Origin: Spirochaetales bacterium
GTDB taxonomy: Bacteria; Spirochaetota; Spirochaetia; UBA9216
Assembly: GCA_003245835.1 (NCBI GenBank)
Contig: QKCC01000088.1
Coordinates: 1 to 44,561, forward strand
Direction of reading: 5' to 3'
Length of the DNA: 44,561 bases
Shown here: positions 6,419 through 14,882 of the stretch, one piece after another
Position numbering within the stretch: the first letter of the stretch is position 1
How the letters are laid out: the number at the start of each line of letters is the position of its first letter
Position numbers and translations under genes: made by a program
The notes under the pieces: model-generated
What the model was told of the DNA's origin: nothing
Databases searched by the model: none
The model's input: only the letters and a program-made list of their open reading frames with translations

Positions 6419-8446
6419 TCAGGACTCAGATTCTTCAGCTGATGAAGAATCTTCTTTCCGGTAGAAAATAAGCAGCAGCATTGCAAGCACCGACAGTACT
6501 CCGACAAGCAGGTAGATTCCGCGATAGCCTTCATTCAGCGTGGACTGATAGACAGATTCCAGGACCGGGCCGCGGGCTTCAATTTCGTTCAGGTAATTCT
6601 CACGGGCCTTGTCGAACACTACAGGGACTGCAGCCCTCAGGGTGTTCATCTGCATACGCAGGACTGAAAGCTGAGTTTCCGTATCCTTCATCTGATCAAT
6701 GGCAGGCTGCATTGCGGCACCTCCGGGTCCGGCCTGTCCTGCCGCTTCGGACATCTGCGATATAGCGCCTGCAAGTCCCAATATACCTGAATCAACCCCG
6801 TCAATACCCTTCTGTACACCGTTCTGAACATTTGATGCAGCCTCCGGTACAAACCTGTCAAAAAAGTATGAAGCAAATGACTGCATCACCCCGGTGATTG
6901 TAGTGACGTCCGAGCGGCGCATGGCCTGTACAAGATCTTCAGGTAATGCCGTGCCGTTTCCGGAACCCGAGAAGTCGACAGGAATTGTTGTCATCGCAAA
7001 CGAATCAGGGAGTTCAATACCTCTGAGCATTTCAGCAACAGCAGGATTCTTTTTGAGCAAATCAATTTCATCAGTGATTTCATTCACATACGGCAGAGGA
7101 GGCACGCTAACCTCCAACGGAAGTTCCGCCGTCAGATTCGGCTGCAGAGAAAGTCCGGCATGGGCTATGAAACCTACCATCAGTGCAGGGGCAATCGTTG
7201 TTCCTATTGAACGGATAAGCGACAATGTAGCAAGACCGGAACCTGCTTCCCGGTCGGGAATGTTTTCAAGCATCATGTAATTCACCGGTGCGCCCATTGT
7301 AAAACCCAGCCCGAACCCAAGCAGCATCAGGCTTGCAACTACATTCCACAAACCCGGAGAAGATGCTGCTGTAAGAATAAGAAACACTACACCGGTCAGC
7401 GTTACCGCGAAGCCGAGCATCAGAACCTTCTTCGGCCCCATTTTATCTATCAGCCGCCCGGAAATCCCGGCTGATATACCGGCAAGAAATCCAAGAATCA
7501 CAGTAAAATATCCCCCGTTTCCGCTGGGCAGCTTCAGCGCATTTTCGGAAAACTGGGGAATAAAGACGATACCCATCAGGATGAACCCTGCGGCAAACGC
7601 TACCAGCAGAGAAATGAGTATCGGAGAACTTGTAAAATAGTGAAGATTAATTACCGGATCCCCGGCCCGCTTCTCGACCGCGATAAAAATCGGCAGTAAT
7701 AAAGCGGCGGCAATAAGGAACGGATAAACCGAAGTGCTGCCGATCGTGTCCCTAAAATGAAAAAAGTCGATATTCCTGAGCCCGTACAGCAGTGAAAGGA
7801 CCATAGCCGTTATGATCAGAATACCCGTAAAATCAATAGGCTTGCTGTCTGATTCCCTATTGTTGGGAAGAAAAACCAGGCCCGCCACAATAATAAACAG
7901 CGTTATAGGCAGGTTAACAAAAAAGATGAACTGCCATTCCTGTGTCCCGAACAGATCCAGAATAGCACTCCCGGCCAGAGAACCGAAAATATTCGCAATT
8001 CCGTAAACCGCGCCGACAAGCCCGAGAGCCATTCCGCGTTTTTCCTTCGGAAAGGACGTCCCGAATTCAGCTGTCGCAATCGGCATAATTCCTCCGCCCC
8101 CGACTGCCTGCAGGGCCCTTGCCCCCACCAGAAACCCGAATATATCAGTATAGCGGGAGAGTCCGCAGAACAGTGATCCCAGACCGAAAAGAAAGATGCT
8201 CAGTATATAAATCGTTCTGCGCCCAATCCGGTCACCAAGCTTACCCATCACCGGGATGCTTGCCGCATACGCGAGCGTATATATAGTTATCATCCAGATG
8301 CCGGCAGCATTACTGACGCCGAACCCGTTCTGAATTATTTCACGCGCGGGCGTCACGATACCGGTATCGATGGCTCCCATAAAAATACCGGCCAGATATA
8401 CGGCCAGAATCCAGCCTAAATTATTTTTCTCTGTATTTATTTTCAT
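6419..8446 (-). CDS. DHA2-family MFS drug exporter with large extracytoplasmic insert
   Basis: This is a proton antiporter of the EmrB/QacA (14-helix) type in the inner membrane. Motif A (GKLGDRIGRRT, about 68-78) and the motif-C-like stretch GLVGAVYGIANIFGSLAG support the family. Members usually have 450-550 residues; this one has 675. The excess is a segment of about 200 residues (roughly 435-640) before the last helix (IYLLVGVLSVLAMLLLIF), rich in Gly, Gln and Met with a helical tail, probably facing the periplasm. The start overlaps the marR gene by 26 bp, so both are co-transcribed from the operator at 8889-8923. Its substrate is unknown; repression relieved by a toxic small molecule is the usual logic of such pairs. 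Confidence 0.85.
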   Translation of the reverse strand: MKINTEKNNLGWILAVYLAGIFMGAIDTGIVTPAREIIQNGFGVSNAAGIWMITIYTLAYAASIPVMGKLGDRIGRRTIYILSIFLFGLGSLFCGLSRYTDIFGFLVGARALQAVGGGGIMPIATAEFGTSFPKEKRGMALGLVGAVYGIANIFGSLAGSAILDLFGTQEWQFIFFVNLPITLFIIVAGLVFLPNNRESDSKPIDFTGILIITAMVLSLLYGLRNIDFFHFRDTIGSTSVYPFLIAAALLLPIFIAVEKRAGDPVINLHYFTSSPILISLLVAFAAGFILMGIVFIPQFSENALKLPSGNGGYFTVILGFLAGISAGISGRLIDKMGPKKVLMLGFAVTLTGVVFLILTAASSPGLWNVVASLMLLGFGLGFTMGAPVNYMMLENIPDREAGSGLATLSLIRSIGTTIAPALMVGFIAHAGLSLQPNLTAELPLEVSVPPLPYVNEITDEIDLLKKNPAVAEMLRGIELPDSFAMTTIPVDFSGSGNGTALPEDLVQAMRRSDVTTITGVMQSFASYFFDRFVPEAASNVQNGVQKGIDGVDSGILGLAGAISQMSEAAGQAGPGGAAMQPAIDQMKDTETQLSVLRMQMNTLRAAVPVVFDKARENYLNEIEARGPVLESVYQSTLNEGYRGIYLLVGVLSVLAMLLLIFYRKEDSSSAEESES

Positions 8447-8873
8447 TTTGAAGATCTCCTTCCTTCAGAGATGATGAGATATTAGCCGACATTTTTTTCA
8501 GTACTTCTGCAAATATGCCCAGGTCATCCCCGGAAATACCGTCCAGCATCAAATCGTGCCATTCCCTGTTCAGGGCCATCGCGGCCGGCTTCAGCTTTAA
8601 ACCGGCATCGGTTACCGAAATCCTTTTCTCTCTTCGATCGCCCGGATTCACATATCTCCTTATCAGACCTTTGGCTTCGAGGGTTTCGAGGGTTCTGGCA
8701 ACAGAACCCTTATCGATCATGAAATGTTTTGCAAGCTCTTCCTGTTTCAAACCTTCCTGCTGAAACAGGTATGTTAAAAGAAATAGTTCCCGGGGCACCA
8801 GCTTGGAATCCGCAAGTTTTCTCGACACATAGATTTCAATGCCCCTTGTAAGAATTGACAGCTCGCCATGCAT
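8421..8873 (-). CDS. MarR-family transcriptional regulator
   Basis: The 150-residue product has the MarR winged helix-turn-helix: EELAKHFMIDKGSVARTLETLEAKGLIRR (recognition region about 60-88) followed by the wing NPGDRREKRISVT. The start at 8873 has GAGGAG 5-6 nt upstream. The gene precedes and overlaps the DHA2 exporter, the classic arrangement of a repressor with the efflux pump it controls. The nested palindrome immediately upstream is the expected binding site for autoregulation. Confidence 0.9.
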   Translation of the reverse strand: MHGELSILTRGIEIYVSRKLADSKLVPRELFLLTYLFQQEGLKQEELAKHFMIDKGSVARTLETLEAKGLIRRYVNPGDRREKRISVTDAGLKLKPAAMALNREWHDLMLDGISGDDLGIFAEVLKKMSANISSSLKEGDLQNENKYREK

Positions 8874-8888
8874 TTAAAACTCCTCATA

Positions 8889-8923
8889 TTAGTTGCCACA
8901 ACAACCGTTGTCAAGACAACTAA
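8889..8923. promoter_or_regulatory. Nested 35-bp palindromic operator upstream of marR
   Basis: Two inverted repeats share one centre at 8906: outer TTAGTTG (8889-8895) with CAACTAA (8917-8923), inner ACAAC (8901-8905) with GTTGT (8907-8911). It begins about 15 bp upstream of the marR start codon. Position and symmetry fit a MarR-dimer operator controlling marR and the exporter. Confidence 0.7.
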
Positions 8924-9015
8924 TAATATACATATTTAAAAATAAACAGTCAAGAAAAAGGAGTCATTCGCCTGATGGGATTTTTCAGTCAGCGCCATGA
9001 AACTATGGGAATTAA

Positions 9016-9486
9016 TCAATTCCCGGAATAATAATCAAGATTTTGAGGAGGATACTGATTTCTGTAAAGAAACAGCAGACGAAGGTTGATCATTTCACCT
9101 CCGTACTCGATATAGCTATTGTCCCAATTCAGGGGAGTTCCGTTCACTATGATGTCATACCTCTTGCGGTACCCCTCAGGATAATTGTCATCGTATTCAA
9201 GGAACCAGGACCACACAGTTTCAACTTCCACTATTCTGTATTTCGCAGATTCACTATCCATTTCCAGGTAGCGGTTGTTTTTCAGCAGATTGATACAGAA
9301 GTTAGCACTTCCGGCGTCAAGTGAAAAAGGCTCCGGTCCGGGATATATAATTGTATCGGGAGAGACCTGCGTCTCAGGTGAATCCTGGGCAGACATATGG
9401 AAACAGGCTGCCAGAAACAGCAGACACATGAGGGCTATTTTTGTTATGCCGGTTTTATAATTCAGCATGGCTCTTATCCGGATCAT
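9016..9486 (-). CDS. Hypothetical exported protein, probable lipoprotein
   Basis: The 156-residue product begins with a basic stretch and a hydrophobic core ending in LLFLAACFHMSAQ, which reads as a lipobox (LAAC) or a conventional signal peptide. The mature part is acidic and rich in Tyr, Asn and Pro, with no recognised domain. A second in-frame ATG at 9468 would give a tighter signal peptide; neither start has a clear Shine-Dalgarno sequence. It follows the EXPERA-like gene by 16 bp and is probably co-transcribed with it. Confidence 0.6.
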   Translation of the reverse strand: MIRIRAMLNYKTGITKIALMCLLFLAACFHMSAQDSPETQVSPDTIIYPGPEPFSLDAGSANFCINLLKNNRYLEMDSESAKYRIVEVETVWSWFLEYDDNYPEGYRKRYDIIVNGTPLNWDNSYIEYGGEMINLRLLFLYRNQYPPQNLDYYSGN

Positions 9487-9502
9487 ATAAGTATTTGCTT
9501 CA

Positions 9503-10021
9503 CTAAAACTTTCTGGTAAACGGATTTTCTTTTCTCATTCTGATCAAAAGAAGCAGGGGTACAATTACATACGGCAGGTTCAGCGATAGAAATTTGGGAA
9601 TATTCTGACACCTCCACTCCGGTTCCCCGAAGAATTCGACACCGAAAACAACTACTCCGGTTATAACAGATATTGCGGCAGCATACATGACCGCAGGAAT
9701 CTGGATTTTATTCCATCCTTTAAAAGACGAAATAATAAAGAATACATAAAATACGGGGTACACAAAGGCCGAAAGACCGGTCACGAAGCGCATCCAGACC
9801 GGGACGGGATGATCTTCGGTAAAAAGGAACAGCGGATCACAGCCGAAGGCATAATTATAATTTGCCCGGGAAATAAAATTGGAACTGTCAGGTGCCATCC
9901 TTATTCCCAGAGTGGGAATAAGATCAGCGATTCCGGAAGTAACAATAAACAGCGCGAACATCACCATAAAAAAAATATCAGCCGGTCTTTGCTTTAGCGG
10001 TAAATTAGTTATCTGGTTCAT
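9503..10021 (-). CDS. EXPERA-like four-helix membrane protein
   Basis: The 172-residue protein has four predicted membrane helices (about 16-36, 79-101, 108-130, 143-162). A DPLF motif follows the first loop, as in the EXPERA (emopamil binding/TMEM97) domain, whose members have this helix count and length. Bacterial members have no settled function; sterol-isomerase-like or lipid binding has been proposed for eukaryotic ones. Family assignment is by topology and short motifs only. The upstream region has no Shine-Dalgarno sequence, and a weak TAAGAT hexamer ends 7 nt before the ATG. Confidence 0.5.
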   Translation of the reverse strand: MNQITNLPLKQRPADIFFMVMFALFIVTSGIADLIPTLGIRMAPDSSNFISRANYNYAFGCDPLFLFTEDHPVPVWMRFVTGLSAFVYPVFYVFFIISSFKGWNKIQIPAVMYAAAISVITGVVVFGVEFFGEPEWRCQNIPKFLSLNLPYVIVPLLLLIRMRKENPFTRKF

Positions 10022-10095
10022 GGAAATTATCTTAATTGAAAATTTCTGATTTGTCTTTCATTTTTACGAGCTGATGCTGAAATGATTTTATATAG

Positions 10096-10138
10096 TATTG
10101 GACGGTACCGTTTAAAACCTTACCGGCACCGTCCAATA
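10096..10138 (-). terminator. 11-bp inverted repeat, probable terminator of the nitrilase-GPH operon
   Basis: TATTGGACGGT (10096-10106) and ACCGTCCAATA (10128-10138) form a perfect 11-bp stem with a 21-base loop, 9 bp downstream of the transporter stop codon. There is no clean U-run on the minus strand, so it may instead be a 3'-end-stabilising hairpin. Confidence 0.6.
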
Positions 10139-10146
10139 TAAAAATG

Positions 10147-11559
10147 TTAGAGAAGATCCTCGAATTCTGACGTATCAGCTTCCCTGCCGGCCTTTCGGTC
10201 TTCAAGGGCCTTTTCAATCGCTTTGAACTTTGATTTCGTCATTGGATGAAAGATTATTATAAGAACGGATATTCCCATAAAAAGCGCAGTCCAAAGTGTG
10301 AACAGCTGTTTCAATCCCGTAATCGCAGTATCAGGCTGTATATCCAGATCGGCATTGTACTTAAAGAATTCCAGGATCAATCCGAGGAAAAGCAGCCCGA
10401 CAGCATTACCGACCTTCTGCGAGAAGGACATGAATGAAACATACAGACCTTCACGACGCATATTATGAATAAATTCATCAAGCTCGGTATTGTCGTAAGC
10501 CATCGAGTAGCAGAGCGTCCAGAAAGCGCCGTTTGCCAGCCCCATAATCAATCCATAGATCATTAGACTTGAGAAACTGTATAAATTGATGAAGTAAAAA
10601 ATCGCAATACCTACTACAGGTATGCCGTTAAGCAGAATAAACGCTTTTTTCTTGCCCAGCTTGTTTGTTGTAAAATTAATGAGCGGCAGAAAGGCAATAG
10701 AAAACAGTGCCATCGCGGTATAATAGATTGTAATCTGCGGATCAGAGAGAGGAACTACATAGATCATAATATGCAGGTTTATTCCGATGCTTATAGCCTG
10801 GCCGAACAGGTAAAAGAAATTGGCGCCTACAACATACTTCATCGGTTTCAATTTCAATGCCTGCAGGTATGTCTTGAATACATTGAACTTTTCCCTGACT
10901 GTTTCCGTGTCCGATACTGTAGAGACCTCTTTGCCCCTGGTCGCCCTCCAGCTGAGAAGATCAAACAGCAGCGCGCCGCCGCCTACAACAGCACCGACAA
11001 GGCTCCATCCGAGCTTGTCGTCACCGCCGCCCAGAATCGTAGCCATCATTGGTGCGAAGCCTGTAACAGCGACTGCAAGCCAAAGCGCAGCACTGCCCCA
11101 GATTCGAAGGTGCGTTCTTTCATCAAAGTCCTGGGTAATTTCGGCGCCGAGACTGTAATACGGAATGTCAACCATCGTATATGCTGTCCAAAAGAGAATA
11201 GCTACTATCGTATAATAAACAAACTTACCCGAAGCTGAAAAATCCACCGCTGTAAATGCAAGAAAAATCAGCAGACCCAGAGGAATTGCACCTGCAATAA
11301 TAAATGGCCTTCGGCGGCCGAATTTTGATTTTAAATTATCGGACAGGTACCCAATAATCGGATCAGTTATCGCATCCCAAAGTATAACTATCAAACTGAT
11401 GAATCCCGAATGTGCAGGACTTACCCCTGCTATCTCTGTTAAAAAGAAAAAGAAAAAAACAAGAAAAATATTATAAGCCAGAGAATCTCCGACCTGTCCG
11501 AGGGAATAACCGAATTTTGTTTTAAAATCGAGTTTTCCCGTTTTTAAGGCAGTGCTCAT
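10147..11559 (-). CDS. GPH-family (MelB/XylP-like) cation symporter
   Basis: The 470-residue inner-membrane protein has about 12 helices and matches the glycoside-pentoside-hexuronide:cation symporter family. It starts with KFGYSLGQVGDSLAYNIFL, followed by the conserved DAITDPIIGYLSDNLKSKFGRRRPFI, where the Asp residues of helix II bind the coupling cation. Such carriers import sugars, glucuronides and related compounds with Na+ or H+. The ATG overlaps the stop of the nitrilase-fold gene by 4 bp (ATGA), indicating one operon and suggesting the transporter imports the amidase or nitrilase substrate. The exact ligand cannot be deduced. Confidence 0.85.
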   Translation of the reverse strand: MSTALKTGKLDFKTKFGYSLGQVGDSLAYNIFLVFFFFFLTEIAGVSPAHSGFISLIVILWDAITDPIIGYLSDNLKSKFGRRRPFIIAGAIPLGLLIFLAFTAVDFSASGKFVYYTIVAILFWTAYTMVDIPYYSLGAEITQDFDERTHLRIWGSAALWLAVAVTGFAPMMATILGGGDDKLGWSLVGAVVGGGALLFDLLSWRATRGKEVSTVSDTETVREKFNVFKTYLQALKLKPMKYVVGANFFYLFGQAISIGINLHIMIYVVPLSDPQITIYYTAMALFSIAFLPLINFTTNKLGKKKAFILLNGIPVVGIAIFYFINLYSFSSLMIYGLIMGLANGAFWTLCYSMAYDNTELDEFIHNMRREGLYVSFMSFSQKVGNAVGLLFLGLILEFFKYNADLDIQPDTAITGLKQLFTLWTALFMGISVLIIIFHPMTKSKFKAIEKALEDRKAGREADTSEFEDLL

Positions 11560-12563
11560 ACCTCTTCCTCCATGGTTATAGAATCAAAAAAATCCGATAA
11601 AGACTTTTCATACTTTTCAGTCTCATCAGGCAATGAAAAACTTTTTCCGATTGTGCATACACCGATCTCCTGCGCCCTGGCAATGTATTCCGAAGGAGTT
11701 TTGACCAGATCTGGAAACCCGTCTTTAAAAAGAGGAGCATCGGAAATATTGTTTGCATACGGCATCGGAAAATCAGCATACTTCAACTGCTGAAGATAAT
11801 GGTCCATAAAAATTGTCCCATATCTCCTTGCCCTGCGCACCAGATCAATATCAAGGGTTATTGTTGTAGTTGTCGGTGAAGTCCCGGCTTCCCAGACAAG
11901 TTTTCCTTCCGGATCAATAACCTGAGATTTTCCATAGCAGGTTGTACCTTCAAACGGACCGACAACATTTGTAGATACAAAATACGCCTGGTTTTCAAGT
12001 GCGCGTGTGTAATGCACATGCTGATTGAGGTGCACGAGTTCTTCCGGGTCCTGAGTCAGCTTAATCAGGACTTCCGCACCCATAAGCGTAAGGTTGCGGC
12101 TGATTTCCGGAAAGTTTGAATCATAACAAATCAGCACCCCGACCTTGGTATTCTTTTCGGGGATTTCAAAAACCACATATCTATCACCCGGCTGTGTCGA
12201 ATTTTCTGCTGGAAACCAGGGGGCCATTTTTCTATAAACGTCGACGATTTCGCCCCCGGGATTAAAGATAGGGGCCGAATTGTAAAAGAAACCCTCGGCA
12301 CAATCAGGGTGTTTCTCGTACATCGTTCCCGGAATCAGGTAAATTTCATGTTTCTTTGCGATTCGGGAAAAAAAATCCGTAATTCTCCCCGGAATAGGCT
12401 CGGGATTAAAATACCCTATTCCGCCTTCAACGCCTAATATCAGCTCCGGCCGATTGTAACCGGACATCATTTGTTCAATTTTTTCTTCGATGTATTCAAG
12501 ATTTTCTGCAGTATCTAACGATATCGGCATCTGAATAATGCCGATATTCAGAAAACATCCCAT
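11556..12563 (-). CDS. Carbon-nitrogen hydrolase (nitrilase superfamily)
   Basis: The 335-residue protein has the nitrilase-superfamily Glu-Lys-Cys triad: E46 (GVEGGI), K112 (YRKMAPWFP) and C146 (LICYDSNFPE). The superfamily hydrolyses nitriles, amides or carbamoyl groups. The sequence resembles aliphatic-amidase or carbamoylase-type branches more than Nit/Fhit proteins, but no specificity can be assigned. AGGAGG lies 5-6 nt before the ATG at 12563. The gene heads an operon with a GPH symporter and is divergent from a GntR/FadR regulator, so import followed by hydrolysis of a small amide-containing compound is a reasonable inference. Confidence 0.85.
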   Translation of the reverse strand: MGCFLNIGIIQMPISLDTAENLEYIEEKIEQMMSGYNRPELILGVEGGIGYFNPEPIPGRITDFFSRIAKKHEIYLIPGTMYEKHPDCAEGFFYNSAPIFNPGGEIVDVYRKMAPWFPAENSTQPGDRYVVFEIPEKNTKVGVLICYDSNFPEISRNLTLMGAEVLIKLTQDPEELVHLNQHVHYTRALENQAYFVSTNVVGPFEGTTCYGKSQVIDPEGKLVWEAGTSPTTTTITLDIDLVRRARRYGTIFMDHYLQQLKYADFPMPYANNISDAPLFKDGFPDLVKTPSEYIARAQEIGVCTIGKSFSLPDETEKYEKSLSDFFDSITMEEEV

Positions 12564-12579
12564 GAGTCCTCCTTTTTAT

Positions 12580-12595
12580 GTTATAAGTTCATAAC
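12580..12595. promoter_or_regulatory. Imperfect palindrome upstream of the nitrilase operon, possible GntR operator
   Basis: GTTAT (12580-12584) and ATAAC (12591-12595) flank a 6-bp spacer, 17 bp upstream of the nitrilase start codon. FadR-type regulators bind short palindromes of about this size. The regulator gene begins about 140 bp away on the other strand. Confidence 0.45.
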
Positions 12596-12689
12596 AAAAA
12601 CCGTTCAAAAATCTTACCATAATAAAAAAAATTGTCAAGGTTTTTCTGTTTTATGAAATTTAAGCTATTATTAATAACGCCGGGCAAGC

Positions 12690-12719
12690 TTGACAGGGGC
12701 AGGAGAAAGACAATAGTAT
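12690..12719 (+). promoter_or_regulatory. Putative promoter of the GntR regulator gene
   Basis: TTGACA (12690-12695, consensus -35) is followed after 18 bp by TAGTAT (12714-12719). The predicted transcript would start about 10 nt upstream of the ATG at 12737. This also indicates that upstream in-frame starts from 12632 onward are not used. Confidence 0.55.
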
Positions 12720-12736
12720 TGCCTACAGAGAAACGC

Positions 12737-13471
12737 ATGCATGAACTTAAGTCAATAAAAATTAAAAAAGCCTCTGAGCGGGCCGTTGAAGCCATATGGG
12801 AACTGATAAATTCAGGGACTTACTCGCCCGGCGACAAGCTTCCGCCTGAACGGCAGATGTCTCAGCAGCTGGGCATATCCATGACAAGCCTTCGGGAAGC
12901 GCTTCAGACACTTGAGAGCTACGGCCATATAAAAAAGATAAGAGGCAAAGGCGGCGGCAGTATAATTCTCGATGTCTCGGAAAACTCCAATTTAAAAGCC
13001 GCATCAAAGCAGCTTCTTCTTGGGCCGCTCTCTATTAACGATATAAATAAAGCGCTCCGAATGTTCCTGATTCCCATGTATTTGGATGTTATGGCAGAAG
13101 TTACCGACCGGGATATCCGCGATCTCAAAGCTTTTGCCGCAAAACAGGAACAGGACTTTGATTCCCACAGAGGGTCGATACTTGGATGGAAATTCGATGT
13201 CGAGGTAGCGAAGTTATCCGGTAACCCGATTATTGAAACCATTACGGAATATATAATGCTGATACTGATGCAGAAAGAGCTGGCCCTTGGTATTGACGAC
13301 ATCGGCGCCGACGACGAAGCATATGAGTATAACAGACAGGTAACTGTATATATAAAAACGCTGATTGATGCCCTGGAAAAAAAAGATGAAAAGCTTGTTG
13401 AAACTGCCTTCGAACAGATGGAGCAGTCCCTGGAAAAATTTATCAGCCGGGAAAAATCCGTTCAAAAATAA
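12737..13471 (+). CDS. GntR-family regulator, FadR subfamily
   Basis: The 244-residue product has an N-terminal GntR winged helix (about 10-75; SPGDKLPPERQMSQQLGISM, TSLREALQTLESYGHIKKIRGKGGGS) and an all-helical FCD/FadR-like effector domain containing DVEVAKLSGNPII. The start at 12737 is chosen because the coding match begins there and a promoter lies immediately upstream; an in-frame ATG at 12632 would overlap that promoter. The divergent arrangement with the nitrilase-GPH operon suggests that it controls that operon in response to the imported compound or its acid product. Confidence 0.85.
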   Translation: MHELKSIKIKKASERAVEAIWELINSGTYSPGDKLPPERQMSQQLGISMTSLREALQTLESYGHIKKIRGKGGGSIILDVSENSNLKAASKQLLLGPLSINDINKALRMFLIPMYLDVMAEVTDRDIRDLKAFAAKQEQDFDSHRGSILGWKFDVEVAKLSGNPIIETITEYIMLILMQKELALGIDDIGADDEAYEYNRQVTVYIKTLIDALEKKDEKLVETAFEQMEQSLEKFISREKSVQK

Positions 13472-13491
13472 ACGGATATAGTCCGCCGTTT
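13470..13491 (+). terminator. Weak terminator-like hairpin after the GntR gene
   Basis: AAACGG (13470-13475) pairs with CCGTTT (13486-13491), giving a 6-bp stem directly after the stop codon. The stem ends in TTT and a short U-tract follows. It is weak but correctly placed. Confidence 0.4.
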
Positions 13492-13643
13492 TGCAAAAAT
13501 GTCCCCGCAAACAAATCATCCTCAGGTAAGCGAAGCAAGGTAATGCTGCGAGCCACGCATTTCAAATTGTTTTATGTTGCCTGGACATGATTTGAAGTAT
13601 AAAATTGAGCAATAACACTGATCTGACACAAAAGGAAAACGGA

Positions 13644-14852
13644 GTGGAGATACGAAGAGAGCGGCATATACCTTTCCGAAAACGGGACATTATAAATATG
13701 ATCCTCGGGGACAGCGGGTTCAGCACCAAAAAAGAGACTGGTGATTTCTCACAGCTCTGCGGAATAATTGAAAGCATTTTTCATTTCACTTTCCACAGGG
13801 ATCTGGAAGAATTGAAAGATGCCTACTTCCCTATAAACCCCGACATTAAAAAAAATGCAGAGCCTTCCGACGAGACAATCAGGAATTCCAACCTCAAACT
13901 TGAATCCACCATGCAGAAAATACTGAACGACGCGAATTTCAATATTATTTCGCAGGAAGAAATCGACAGCGCTTTTAACCGGAATGCACTGGTCAACTTC
14001 AGCGTTAAAATCGATTTTGATGATTATGATTATGCACATGTTTACGCCCGTGGAAGACGAAAAGAGAGTTTTACTCTCAAGCGTCTGTTCGGTCTAAAAA
14101 AATCCGAACATGAGCACGAAATACTAGAGAGGGTTGTTCTTCTTGCCCGGCTCAAAGATACAGAGGAAGAGAAAGGCATAACTTTTATTAAAATGTTCAA
14201 GGACGTTCCTCTTGAAGATCTTGAAATTTTGTTTCCCAACTCAAAGGTACTGATGAGCCTGAAAGACAAACTCATGATCGCAATCCCGGCAATTGCCGGC
14301 GGCGTTCCGCTTATGGTCACCAAGGTTGTTCCCGCAGTTATTGTTGCATTTGTAATTATCAGTGCCTATCTTGGAATCAAGGGGACAGTTGAAGAGAATC
14401 AGCTCAAACAGGCAATCGCGGTCTTCTCGGCTCTCGGCGCGCTGGGGGGATTTCTGTTCAAACAGTGGAGCAAATATAAAACAAAAAAGTTCCTGTTCCA
14501 GAAAGAGCTCAGCGACAATCTTTATTTCCGAAATATGGTGAACAATGCCGGGGTATTTTATTCACTGATTGATTCCGCTGAAGAAGAAGAGTGCAAGGAA
14601 ACCTTTCTTGCATATTATTTTCTGTACACCGCAGAAAATGCACTGACGGAAAAAGAGCTCGATGATCGAATTGAAAAATGGTTTGAAGAGAAACACAGCT
14701 GTATTCTTGATTTCGAATGCGATGACGCACTTTCAAAGCTGAGGGACCTCAAACTGCTTGAAGAAACAGCTGAAGGACGTTATTCAATAAAAAAAATCGG
14801 GGAATCGCTTTCAATACTCGACCAAAAATGGGATAATTTCTTTATCTATTAA
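13644..14852 (+). CDS. DUF3754 (TMEM143-like) membrane protein
   Basis: The roughly 402-residue protein matches the DUF3754 family: an N-terminal soluble part with DAYFPINPD, a central block VYARGRRKESFTLKRLFGLK, then IKMFKDVPLEDLEILFP. Two membrane helices follow (about 236-254 and 266-284; VPAVIVAFVIISAYLGIKG and AIAVFSALGALGGFLFKQW). The C-terminus contains a winged-helix-like stretch (ALTEKELDDRIEKWF). The function is unknown; a homologous protein in animals is mitochondrial. The GTG at 13644 is preferred because AAGGA lies 7 nt upstream; an in-frame TTG at 13605 lacks a ribosome binding site. The neighbouring genes do not explain its role. Confidence 0.75.
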   Translation: MEIRRERHIPFRKRDIINMILGDSGFSTKKETGDFSQLCGIIESIFHFTFHRDLEELKDAYFPINPDIKKNAEPSDETIRNSNLKLESTMQKILNDANFNIISQEEIDSAFNRNALVNFSVKIDFDDYDYAHVYARGRRKESFTLKRLFGLKKSEHEHEILERVVLLARLKDTEEEKGITFIKMFKDVPLEDLEILFPNSKVLMSLKDKLMIAIPAIAGGVPLMVTKVVPAVIVAFVIISAYLGIKGTVEENQLKQAIAVFSALGALGGFLFKQWSKYKTKKFLFQKELSDNLYFRNMVNNAGVFYSLIDSAEEEECKETFLAYYFLYTAENALTEKELDDRIEKWFEEKHSCILDFECDDALSKLRDLKLLEETAEGRYSIKKIGESLSILDQKWDNFFIY

Positions 14853-14882
14853 TTTATCATACAACATGGAAAAGAGGTTATT

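Noticed and set aside
10032-10217. A 61-codon minus-strand frame over the end of the GPH symporter gene
   Set aside because: It overlaps the 3' end of that gene and the 10096-10138 hairpin in another frame and has no ribosome binding site.
12632-12736. N-terminal extension of the GntR regulator
   Set aside because: The extension has no similarity to the family, and a consensus promoter (12690-12719) lies inside it.
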